From contig JAGGWC010000113.1 in assembly GCA_021157645.1 (NCBI GenBank), positions 1 to 14,258 of the forward strand: a stretch of DNA of 14,258 bases, written 5' to 3'. This document shows, piece by piece, positions 1 through 7,478 of this stretch (position 1 is its first letter; each line of letters starts with the position of its first letter). Both the position numbers and the translations under genes were made by a program. This stretch comes from Candidatus Cloacimonadota bacterium (lineage in GTDB: Bacteria; Cloacimonadota; Cloacimonadia; Cloacimonadales; TCS61). The notes beneath the pieces are model-generated. The model saw nothing but the letters and a program-made list of their open reading frames with translations. It was not told the origin of the DNA and did no database searches.

Positions 1-51
1 GCTAATATTCAATTATTGACAGAAATATTAATAATTAAAATATACCATTAA
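1..51 (+). CDS. 3' end of an unidentified upstream gene (partial)
   Basis: Frame 1 is open from the first base and reads ANIQLLTEILIIKIYH before TAA at 49-51. That stop shares its last A with the ATG of the next gene, a TAATG junction also seen at 1278-1282, which suggests a real translated gene coupled to the permease downstream. Only 16 codons are visible, too few for a family assignment. FtsX-type permeases often end in a short polar helix of this kind and Lol operons often carry two permeases, so a second permease is possible but unproven. The frame could also be open by chance. Confidence 0.4.
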   Translation, partial: ANIQLLTEILIIKIYH

Positions 52-1280
52 TGAATAAAATAGTATTGTTTTTTTTAAAGAAATATTCTTCATCCCCAAA
101 AAGAGAATGGTTGCGCTTTGATTCTATTTTTATGGTCATAGGTATAATCATATCCGTAGCAACACTCACTGTGGCATTATCAATATTTGAAGGATATGAG
201 ACCGTACTGAAAAATACAATTCTCGGTGTAAATTCACATATCTATATTTTTAAATCTGGTGAAGGAAATCTTACAAAACAAGATGTTGAACAAATAGAAA
301 ATGAACTGCAAGAATATGAAAATGTAGAAAACACCTCTGCTCTTATAATTTCTCAGGCAATGGCTGCTAATGGGAATAGAATAAAGGGATCTATTGTTCG
401 CGGGATAGACTGGGAAAAGCAGGAACTTCCCAGCAAATATAAGAAATATGTAGTGGAAGGAACCTGGAGACTCGATGATGAAAACTCGGCAGTCGTAGGT
501 TATAAATTAGCTAAGGAATTGAACCTGAAATTAGGTGACACCTTTAAACTTATCAGTCCGATGAATTCCAAAGTAACTCCAATGGGTTTAAAACCAAAAG
601 AAGAAATTTTTACACTTGTAGGTTTGTTTAGATCCGGGATGTATGAGTACGACAGTAAATTCATCTTTATTGATAGAGAAAAAATGGCAGAATTTAATTC
701 CATGGAGAATGAATTTACAATGGTTGAAGTAAAACTGAAACCAGATTGGATCGAGAAAGCTGATTATATTGCTTATACATGGGAACATGAATTTGATTAT
801 CAATATCAAATATCTTCATGGGTGGATTTTAACAGTAATCTGTTTGCATTATTAAAAATGGAAAAATGGGTAATTTTCATCATCTTAAGCTTTCTAATCC
901 TTATTGCATCGTTCAACGTAGTGAGCTCTGTTTCTACATCGATAATGGAAAAACGTACAGAACTGGGAATATTAAAAGCATTTGGAGCTTCCGATAAAAT
1001 CCTGCAAAAAATATTTATTAGTAAAACTCTAATACTCGCTTTGTTATCTGTTTCATGCGGTCAGATACTGGGAGTTCTATTAGCAAAATTCCTGAGTTGG
1101 CAAAAATTCTTTGTACTCAAAGGAGAAGTTTACTTTCTTGAAGAAATAAACGTTCAATTTAGTTATATCAGTTGGGTTATAATTCTTGCTGTTTCAATGC
1201 TGATAGTTTTTGCAGCATCGCTGATACCTCTAAAGAATATATCAAAATTGAATATTACAAATATAATTAGGAAAACATAA
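51..1280 (+). CDS. lolC: LolC/LolE-family lipoprotein-releasing ABC transporter permease
   Basis: This is the membrane subunit of an inner-membrane ABC exporter that, in the LolCDE family, extracts mature lipoproteins and passes them to a periplasmic carrier. The 409 residues match the usual size of about 400. A cytoplasmic N-terminus leads to membrane segment 1 (about 24-46), a large periplasmic domain of MacB_PCD type (about 50-268), and three further membrane segments (about 272-296, 322-350, 370-395). The FtsX-family coupling segment MEKRTELGILKAFGAS lies at 299-314, just after segment 2, as in LolC and LolE. The lolD-type ATPase follows at once. The start overlaps the preceding stop by one base and has no clear SD, consistent with translational coupling. 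Only one full permease is visible, so LolC, LolE or a fused-role LolF cannot be told apart. A MacB-type role is less likely given the four-segment layout and lolD neighbour. Confidence 0.85.
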   Translation: MNKIVLFFLKKYSSSPKREWLRFDSIFMVIGIIISVATLTVALSIFEGYETVLKNTILGVNSHIYIFKSGEGNLTKQDVEQIENELQEYENVENTSALIISQAMAANGNRIKGSIVRGIDWEKQELPSKYKKYVVEGTWRLDDENSAVVGYKLAKELNLKLGDTFKLISPMNSKVTPMGLKPKEEIFTLVGLFRSGMYEYDSKFIFIDREKMAEFNSMENEFTMVEVKLKPDWIEKADYIAYTWEHEFDYQYQISSWVDFNSNLFALLKMEKWVIFIILSFLILIASFNVVSSVSTSIMEKRTELGILKAFGASDKILQKIFISKTLILALLSVSCGQILGVLLAKFLSWQKFFVLKGEVYFLEEINVQFSYISWVIILAVSMLIVFAASLIPLKNISKLNITNIIRKT

Positions 1281-1300
1281 TGCTAAAACTGGGAGATTAG
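1280..1300 (+). other. Six-codon mini-ORF bridging lolC and lolD
   Basis: ATG at 1280-1282 overlaps the lolC stop (TAATG) and reads MLKLGD before TAG at 1298-1300, two bases ahead of the TTG start of lolD. The lolD SD (GGGAG, 1291-1295) lies inside it. It could hold terminating ribosomes near the weak lolD start, or be accidental. No function for the peptide is implied. Confidence 0.2.
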
Positions 1301-1302
1301 AA

Positions 1303-1980
1303 TTGAGTTTAATAAGAGTTGAAAAGTTAAAGAAAAGTTACAACGAGGCATCCGGAAAGTTGGAAGTCTTAAGAGGAGTAGATCTGGAGATTCAGCCGGG
1401 TGAAATGATAGCGATCACCGGAGAATCCGGCAGCGGTAAAAGTACACTTCTTCATATGATGGGAATGCTTGATAGTTTTGATTCCGGTAATATTTTTTAT
1501 TCAGGCAAAAAGATAGATGTGAAAGATAAATATCTAAATGAATTCAGGAATAAACGAATTGGATTTGTTTTCCAGTTTCATTATCTTTTAGAAGATTTTA
1601 CAGCCGAAGAAAATGTAGCAATGCCAATGTTTCTGGCTACAAAAAATCTTAAGGTAAGCGTAAGAGAATCCAGAAAATTATTAAAAGCACTTGATCTTTA
1701 TGACAGGCGTAGTCATTATCCCAATCAGTTAAGCGGTGGAGAACAGCAAAGAGTAGCGGTAGCACGAGCTCTGATAAATTCACCGGAAATCATTTTTGCT
1801 GATGAACCAACTGGAAATCTGGATTCAAAACATAGTGAGGAATTAATTAATATTATGATGAGTCTAAATAAAAAATACGGACAAACTTTTGTAATTGCAA
1901 CACATAATAAAGAAATAGCAAGTAGAATGGAAAGATGTTTCATTCTGGAAAATGGAATTTTAAAAGAAACAACAAAATAA
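1303..1980 (+). CDS. lolD: LolD-type lipoprotein-releasing ABC transporter ATPase
   Basis: This is the cytoplasmic nucleotide-binding subunit that hydrolyses ATP to drive the LolC/E permease. In 225 residues, the usual LolD length, it has all ABC motifs: Walker A GESGSGKST (40-48), Q-loop Q91 in FVFQFHYLLEDFTAEEN, signature LSGGEQQR (143-150), Walker B IIFADEP (163-169, catalytic E168), D-loop NLDS (172-175) and switch His H201 in ATHNKE. The Q-loop context FQFHYLL and the A-x-ENVAMP stretch after it are typical of the LolD/MacB/FtsE branch. The start is TTG, supported by SD GGGAG at 1291-1295 with seven bases of spacing and by the family-typical opening MSLIRVEKLKKSY. It lies 22 bases after the permease and 14 bases before tamB, so one transcript is likely. 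Confidence 0.92.
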   Translation: MSLIRVEKLKKSYNEASGKLEVLRGVDLEIQPGEMIAITGESGSGKSTLLHMMGMLDSFDSGNIFYSGKKIDVKDKYLNEFRNKRIGFVFQFHYLLEDFTAEENVAMPMFLATKNLKVSVRESRKLLKALDLYDRRSHYPNQLSGGEQQRVAVARALINSPEIIFADEPTGNLDSKHSEELINIMMSLNKKYGQTFVIATHNKEIASRMERCFILENGILKETTK

Positions 1981-1994
1981 GATATTAATTTTTA

Positions 1995-4900
1995 ATGAAA
2001 AAGAAAACCTGGCTATTTATTATTGTGTTAATTGTCTTTATCATCAATATTTCTTTCTTTGTATTGGTAAGATTGGCAAAAGTGGATAAGATAGTCCAAT
2101 CTAAGATTTCCAATCAACTTTCTGATATCCTAAACGCTGACATTAAAATGGAAGAATTTACTTTTAATGATAAACAAGCAAATATTTCAGGAATCGAGAT
2201 TAATAAAACTGGTAAATTTAATCTAAAAGTTAACCAGCTTTATATTGAGTATGACTTGTTAAAATTAATTTTCTCAAAATTTAAAAATTTAAAAGCGATA
2301 AATCATATTAAGATCTACGATCCTGAATTTTCTATTCAAATTAAACTTGATGGGAATAAAAAAGAGAAAAGTAAATTTATTATTCCTGATGTTACAGAAT
2401 ACTTTAAAATGCTCGATATATATAATGGAAAATTTAATCTTGAATTTGATAATAAAGTTATTAAAATTGCTAACAGCTGGGAAAAGATAAACCTTGCCGT
2501 AAAGAATAATAATAGCTCTGATATTACATTATCAGCAATTTCAGGTGAAGGATCCAATCTGAAAGCATCATGCATTTTAAACAAAGGCTCACTAATAAAA
2601 GCCGATCTGAAACTAAATGATCTTAAGCCTTCAAAGGTAGAAATTTTACAATTAAAATCTTTAGGGTTTGCTATTGATGCAGATTTACACTACTTTGACA
2701 AAAAACTTAATTATATTTCAAATTTAAAAAATGTTAATGCTGAACTTGCAGGAAAGAAAGCATCAATTGATTCAATATTTATTTCTGGGAAAAATAAACG
2801 AACTTTTATCACACTCCACAATTCATATTTAGATGGCAACAAAATAGAAGGAAGTGCAAATATTTATAATATTCTCTCAAATAATCGAACAATCAATTCT
2901 GAACTTACAATTTCAAATGTATCTCTACACAAATATATTGAGCAAGTTAATGGGAATTTAAATGCAAACATCAATATCTCAGGTAAGGTTACCAAGCCAG
3001 TAATCAATGCAAAATTAACTTCCAATAAACTTACGGTAGCTAAGCAGGAATTAAAGGATATTAATGTTACAGCAATTATGAAAGATGGTAATATTGAACT
3101 GAACTTAAAAAAATCTATCTGGGAAGAAAATCTATTAATTGGAGATGGATATTATAAGATCAGAGAAGGTTTGCATCTGAATTTCCATTCCAAAAATATG
3201 CTCTGGCAAAAAGGAAAGTTACAAATTATGGGTGATCTTTCGTCGGTAATAGACTACCAGAATATTCCCAAAATATTTATAAAACTTGATAATATAAATA
3301 TTAAATCCAGTTTATTTGAGTTTGATGATCTGACTCTCAAAGCAAATCTAACAGGTGACGATTTTATCGCAGATGTTACGCATTCATTAAAAAATATTGG
3401 TTTTTCATGTTTTGGAAATATTCGATCTCAAGAATTAAAAGCAAAATTAAAACTTCGCGGATTAGATTTAAATCAAGTTTTGAACGAAAGCTCCCTTCCA
3501 ATTCTTACTGGAAATATAGAAGTTGATGCCAACAAATATAGTATTGTAACAAATTCTAATATTATGGTTTATGATATGGATTACGGCAAATTAGGGGGAA
3601 GGTTTAAAACCAATGTTAAGCTAGATCTTTCTAAAAAACATTCTCTCATTAATTTGCAATCTTATAATGCCAGATATAATTACGAACCATTTAAAATTGA
3701 TTTATTAGCAGAAGGATCACTGGATAGTCTTCAAATCAATTATTTAAAATTAAATCAGATGATAAATATAAAAGGTTGGTTAAAGCAAAAACCCGAATTT
3801 AATTATAAGTTATCTATACAAGGTGATAACATTAAGATCAAAGAATTTTCCAAATATTTGTTGGATTATTATACTTCCCAGCAATTAGATGGAAATTTTA
3901 GTATTGATGTAAATGTAGACAATTTGGAGGAAGGAAATATAGATGGATTAATTACTGTTGATAATTTCAAAACAAGTAGCATGAAAGAACTCGATGCTAA
4001 ATTGAAACTTGTTGGGAACAGCTCCAAGATAAATATTCGGGATAGCTTTATTAAAACAAATGAACACAAAATTATCGATTTACAAGGTGCTTTAACCATA
4101 AACCCGGAGATTAGCATTACAGCGAACGGAATTATAGATTCACTTCAATTAGCTGATATTCTCCAGAAGGAAAATTTGAATGGGATAGTAAAAGGTGGCA
4201 TTGAATTTTCTAGATCGCAAAATAATAACAAATTTCAAATGGATTTTGAAGTGAAACAATTCAAACTAAACAAATTCCGTGCTGACCTTTTAAAGTTTGA
4301 TATTCTCCAAAATGACAGTTTGCTCTATGTGAACGAAATCAAATGCTATAGGAAAGATGAATTCAATTTAAGATCAAATGGTACGATAGGTTTCAATATT
4401 TTGAATAGTAAAGCATTTTCAGATACAAATTATCTTTCAATTAAATTTGATGGTGATTTGATAAAAATGTTATCTGATCAGACAAATGCAATAATTAGTG
4501 GCGGGTCAGATGCAGAGTTTGAATTTAAGATTGGAACACGAGATTGTAAAATATTTATAGAGAAAGGAAATTTCTCTTTAACTAAAGGATACATGAAAAT
4601 AAACGATCAACCTGAAGATATAGATAAGTTAACCTTCAAATTTGAAATCATCAATGATATTTTCCAAATAGATAAATTCCAATTCCGCATGGGCGAAGGT
4701 AGATGCCGCATTTTTAATGAGATAACTAACGATAATGAAGATTTTATTTTGGGTACGCTTAATATTGGAAAGATTCTTATTGATACCAATGACGGCGGAG
4801 TTCTCTTTAATATGCCAGGATACATTCCTGAGAATAACGTGGTAAAAATAGTGATTTCTGGAAGGGACAATGAATATTTTGAAGTAAGAGGTCCATTTGA

Positions 4901-5939
4901 GGATGTTCATCTGATTGGTGATTTGAATATCTCGAATGGTGGTGTAATCTTCCCGCCAAATACAGAAAATCTACTAAAACTTTTTAATACCGTTCGTGAA
5001 AAAAAAGACAGTGGAAATGTTACATTACCACTTAGTTTTGATCTTATGATAAATTTTGGTGAAAATATGAAGTATGTAACATATCCAGTAGATATAAAAC
5101 TAAATCAAGGTGGATATCTTAATTTAATTTATGAAAATGAAAAATTTACGATCGCTGATGCGCTATTCATAGCAGAGGAAGGTTCAGTTGATATTTTTGG
5201 AACTGAAATGAAATTGGATTATTTGCAGATTCAACTTAGCAAATTCACAGAGGGTGCCAATATATCCGGCACATTTTATAAGAAAACAGCTGATGGTTCA
5301 TTGATAACTTTGAATATTTATAATGAAATCACAGATAATGATGAGGTGGGAACTTTAAAATTTTCTCTTCTTAGTGATAATGCTAATGATCGGATAACAG
5401 ATATTTTATCTAAACTTAGATACAATAGATCAATGGAAGATATTTCACCTGATCAGAAAAAAACATTATTGCAGGATGAAGTAATTCAAATAGCTGGAAT
5501 GGGATTGGAAAGTGCAGTAATGGATCCTTTATTATCACCTTTAGAAAATTGGGTAAGAAAAACATTAAAGCTAGATTATTTCCATATTCGGACAGACCTT
5601 GTACAGAATCTCTTTGCCAGCTATTCTTCTGACGAAAAATCACAATATGAGATTTATGATGAAACTAATGAACTTACTAAATTGTCATCTGAATTGTTCT
5701 TGAATAACTTGTCTATAAGTATGGGAAGATATTTGAGCCGTGATCTATTTCTTGATTATGAAACACGTGTAGAAAGATCTCAGGATGTTGCTTTAACATC
5801 TGAGATGGGCGTATTTCATGAGTTTTCATTAAGATATCAATTACCGTTTAAATTCAGAATTTTATATAAATATATAATATTACCCTTCAAGGAAGAAAAC
5901 CCACATGAGATCATGCTGGAAAAATCATTTAAATTTTAG
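1995..5939 (+). CDS. tamB: TamB-like (AsmA-superfamily, DUF490) inner-membrane-anchored periplasmic protein
   Basis: A 1314-residue protein, close to TamB of enterobacteria (about 1260). Residues 1-4 are MKKK, followed by one hydrophobic anchor (about 5-26) with no cleavage or lipobox signal. The rest is a long run of alternating beta-strands with repeated N/D/K-rich turns, as expected for the hydrophobic-groove fold of TamB, YhdP and AsmA. The last 350 or so residues match the TamB C-terminal (DUF490) pattern: a GPFEDVHLIGDLNISNGGVIFP segment near 965-987, and MGRYLSRDLFLDYE near 1241-1254, similar to the strand in TamB tails. It ends in aromatic SFKF. Known family members bridge the periplasm, bind an Omp85 partner through the C-terminus and assist outer-membrane protein assembly or lipid transport. 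A TamA-like gene lies 1.5 kb downstream. There is no SD; TAATG at 1993-1997 marks the start. Low sequence conservation makes the precise role uncertain. Confidence 0.85.
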   Translation: MKKKTWLFIIVLIVFIINISFFVLVRLAKVDKIVQSKISNQLSDILNADIKMEEFTFNDKQANISGIEINKTGKFNLKVNQLYIEYDLLKLIFSKFKNLKAINHIKIYDPEFSIQIKLDGNKKEKSKFIIPDVTEYFKMLDIYNGKFNLEFDNKVIKIANSWEKINLAVKNNNSSDITLSAISGEGSNLKASCILNKGSLIKADLKLNDLKPSKVEILQLKSLGFAIDADLHYFDKKLNYISNLKNVNAELAGKKASIDSIFISGKNKRTFITLHNSYLDGNKIEGSANIYNILSNNRTINSELTISNVSLHKYIEQVNGNLNANINISGKVTKPVINAKLTSNKLTVAKQELKDINVTAIMKDGNIELNLKKSIWEENLLIGDGYYKIREGLHLNFHSKNMLWQKGKLQIMGDLSSVIDYQNIPKIFIKLDNINIKSSLFEFDDLTLKANLTGDDFIADVTHSLKNIGFSCFGNIRSQELKAKLKLRGLDLNQVLNESSLPILTGNIEVDANKYSIVTNSNIMVYDMDYGKLGGRFKTNVKLDLSKKHSLINLQSYNARYNYEPFKIDLLAEGSLDSLQINYLKLNQMINIKGWLKQKPEFNYKLSIQGDNIKIKEFSKYLLDYYTSQQLDGNFSIDVNVDNLEEGNIDGLITVDNFKTSSMKELDAKLKLVGNSSKINIRDSFIKTNEHKIIDLQGALTINPEISITANGIIDSLQLADILQKENLNGIVKGGIEFSRSQNNNKFQMDFEVKQFKLNKFRADLLKFDILQNDSLLYVNEIKCYRKDEFNLRSNGTIGFNILNSKAFSDTNYLSIKFDGDLIKMLSDQTNAIISGGSDAEFEFKIGTRDCKIFIEKGNFSLTKGYMKINDQPEDIDKLTFKFEIINDIFQIDKFQFRMGEGRCRIFNEITNDNEDFILGTLNIGKILIDTNDGGVLFNMPGYIPENNVVKIVISGRDNEYFEVRGPFEDVHLIGDLNISNGGVIFPPNTENLLKLFNTVREKKDSGNVTLPLSFDLMINFGENMKYVTYPVDIKLNQGGYLNLIYENEKFTIADALFIAEEGSVDIFGTEMKLDYLQIQLSKFTEGANISGTFYKKTADGSLITLNIYNEITDNDEVGTLKFSLLSDNANDRITDILSKLRYNRSMEDISPDQKKTLLQDEVIQIAGMGLESAVMDPLLSPLENWVRKTLKLDYFHIRTDLVQNLFASYSSDEKSQYEIYDETNELTKLSSELFLNNLSISMGRYLSRDLFLDYETRVERSQDVALTSEMGVFHEFSLRYQLPFKFRILYKYIILPFKEENPHEIMLEKSFKF

Positions 5940-5988
5940 AACAAAATAACTTTTACATTTTATTATTTTGCCCTATTTTAATTATTGA

Positions 5989-6246
5989 CACTTTCCCTAC
6001 AATTTACATTTTTTTTCAGAAATTCTTTCCACTGGATTTAATCCAAGTATAGAAGGTAATTTTGGATTAGATTATCATTTTAGAGATTTTCTATTTATAG
6101 GAAAATTTGGTTACCGCATAGTAAATATTTCTGAATTAAATGGAAAAACTAAGCTTAATAATAATGTTCAGTATTCGGGAGTAATACCATTGGAAGTGAA
6201 TCTTTCAGGTCTTATTTTATCAATAGGGGTGGGTTTCAATTTTTAA
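5989..6246 (+). pseudogene. Start-less 3' remnant of an outer-membrane beta-barrel protein gene
   Basis: Frame 1 is open from just after TGA (5986-5988) to TAA at 6244-6246, about 85 codons with no ATG, GTG or TTG in a plausible starting position. The readable part begins near 6019 (SEILSTGFNPSIEGNF), continues with FGLDYHFRDFLFIGKFGYRI (6061-6120) and ends SGLILSIGVGFNF. Alternating polar and hydrophobic residues, Gly/Tyr/Phe-rich strands and a terminal Phe are hallmarks of a barrel's last strands (beta-signal). Upstream sequence is AT-rich and stop-ridden in this frame, so the 5' part of the gene has gone. Family is not assignable; an OmpA-like or generic porin-like small barrel fits. The alternative, a short intact gene with an unusual start such as ATT, is unlikely because no SD or signal peptide precedes it. 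Confidence 0.6.
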
Positions 6247-6369
6247 CTATTGTTTTCTGGGATAAAATGACGTGGCACATCGCTGTTAATTAATCTTCTA
6301 CTTTATTTTTTAAATTTTTGTATCTGATCTCTTTAATCCCATCTTGCTTATCTTTCCTTGATTTATTTC

Positions 6370-6399
6370 TTGACCTAATTTAGAGTGTATTCTTATGAA
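6370..6399 (+). promoter_or_regulatory. Possible sigma-70-type promoter for ispG-tamA
   Basis: TTGACC at 6370-6375 is five of six to the -35 consensus, followed after 18 bases by TATGAA at 6394-6399 (four of six to TATAAT). The predicted start site would be near 6406, leaving a very short leader before the SD GGAG (6408-6411). The rest of 6247-6369 is pyrimidine-rich and shows nothing else I can name. Confidence 0.3.
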
Positions 6400-6419
6400 A
6401 TATTATTGGAGAAACTAAA

Positions 6420-7478
6420 ATGATAAAGAGAAGAAAAACTAGAATTATACAGGTTGGCAATATAGCTATCGGTGGTGATAATCCTATTTCTATACAATCG
6501 ATGACCACAACAAAAACAGCAAATGTAAAAGCTACTGTTCAACAAATAAAAGAATTGGCAATTGCCGGTTGTGATATAGTACGCGTTGCAGTTCCAGATA
6601 TAATTTCAGCCGAAGCAATAAAACAGATAAAACAGCAAATTTCAATTCCACTTATCGCAGATATACATTTTGACTATACACTTGCAATTGCTTCAATAAA
6701 AGCAGGGGTTGATGGATTACGTTTGAATCCTGGCAATATTGGCAGTGAGCAAAACGTGTTAAAAGTTATTGATGTTGTTAGGGAGAGAAAAATCCCCATT
6801 CGCATTGGTGTAAACAGTGGTTCTCTTTCAAAGGATAAACTAAAGAAATATGGTGTTTCTGCACAAGGGATTGTGGAAAGTGCTTTGGAACACGTTGCTA
6901 TTCTGGAAAAAGCAAATTATCATGAGATCAAGATCTCAGTGAAGGCTTCTTCAGTACCATTAACAATTGAGTCTTATAAATTACTCTCATCCAAAACTGG
7001 TTATCCGCTTCATTTAGGAGTTACAGAAGCTGGAACAGAATTTACAGGAACAATCAAATCTTCAATTGGCATCGGTACTTTATTAGCAGAGGGAATTGGA
7101 GATACACTCCGAGTTTCCTTAACTGCAGATCCGGTAAAAGAAATTACTGTTGGAAAAGAGATACTAAAAGCACTTCATCTTCGCAAAGGTTTAGAAATTA
7201 TCTCCTGCCCCACTTGCGGCAGAACCGATATTGATATTATCTCACTGGCAAAAAAGGTTGAAAAAGCTTTGGAGAAATATGTTGATACAGATTTATCAGT
7301 TGCAGTAATGGGCTGCATTGTGAACGGTCCGGGAGAAGCCCGAGAAGCAGATTTTGGTATTGCCGGTGGTAAACATGAAGGACTGCTCTTTAAGAAAGGG
7401 AAAATTTTACGTAAAGTTAAGGAAGAGGAATTAGTTCCACAACTTATTAAACTCATTGAAGAGAATGTTAAAATTTAA
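6420..7478 (+). CDS. ispG: IspG (GcpE), 4-hydroxy-3-methylbut-2-enyl diphosphate synthase
   Basis: This is the penultimate enzyme of the MEP pathway; it reductively opens 2-C-methyl-D-erythritol 2,4-cyclodiphosphate to HMBPP using a [4Fe-4S] cluster. The 352 residues form the compact bacterial form, without the inserted middle domain found in plant, chlamydial and many Bacteroidetes enzymes. The N-terminal TIM barrel opens with IQVGNIAIGGDNPISIQSMTTTKT and carries ADIHFD (80-85), GLRLNPGNIG (99-108) and RIGVNSGSL (128-136). The C-terminal domain holds the cluster ligands: C263 and C266 in SCPTCGRTD, C299 in VMGCIVNGPGEA and E306. All are present, so it should be active. SD GGAG sits eight bases before ATG. 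It is followed by a tamA-like gene that overlaps its 3' end by 14 bases, so the two are co-translated. Confidence 0.97.
   Translation: MIKRRKTRIIQVGNIAIGGDNPISIQSMTTTKTANVKATVQQIKELAIAGCDIVRVAVPDIISAEAIKQIKQQISIPLIADIHFDYTLAIASIKAGVDGLRLNPGNIGSEQNVLKVIDVVRERKIPIRIGVNSGSLSKDKLKKYGVSAQGIVESALEHVAILEKANYHEIKISVKASSVPLTIESYKLLSSKTGYPLHLGVTEAGTEFTGTIKSSIGIGTLLAEGIGDTLRVSLTADPVKEITVGKEILKALHLRKGLEIISCPTCGRTDIDIISLAKKVEKALEKYVDTDLSVAVMGCIVNGPGEAREADFGIAGGKHEGLLFKKGKILRKVKEEELVPQLIKLIEENVKI

Noticed and set aside
16..27. TTGACAGAAATA near the window start, repeated on the minus strand at 12811-12822, as a shared promoter motif
   Set aside because: Neither copy has a well-spaced -10, the first lies inside the preceding frame, and several shared 12-mers are expected by chance in 14 kb of AT-rich DNA.
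4607..4910. Minus-strand frames within tamB
   Set aside because: They are antisense shadows of a continuous 1314-codon gene, and the two overlap each other.
5942..5970. CAAAATAA...TTATTTTG inverted repeat after tamB as a terminator
   Set aside because: Eight AT pairs with one GC and a 12-13 nt loop would be too weak, and no T-tract follows.
5981..6010. TTGACA (5985-5990) with TACATT as a promoter for the barrel remnant
   Set aside because: The spacer is only 14 bases and no intact gene follows. It may be a leftover of the lost gene, but I cannot support it.
7456..7464. TTG start for the TamA-like protein
   Set aside because: No SD precedes it; the ATG at 7465 gives a cleaner signal peptide.
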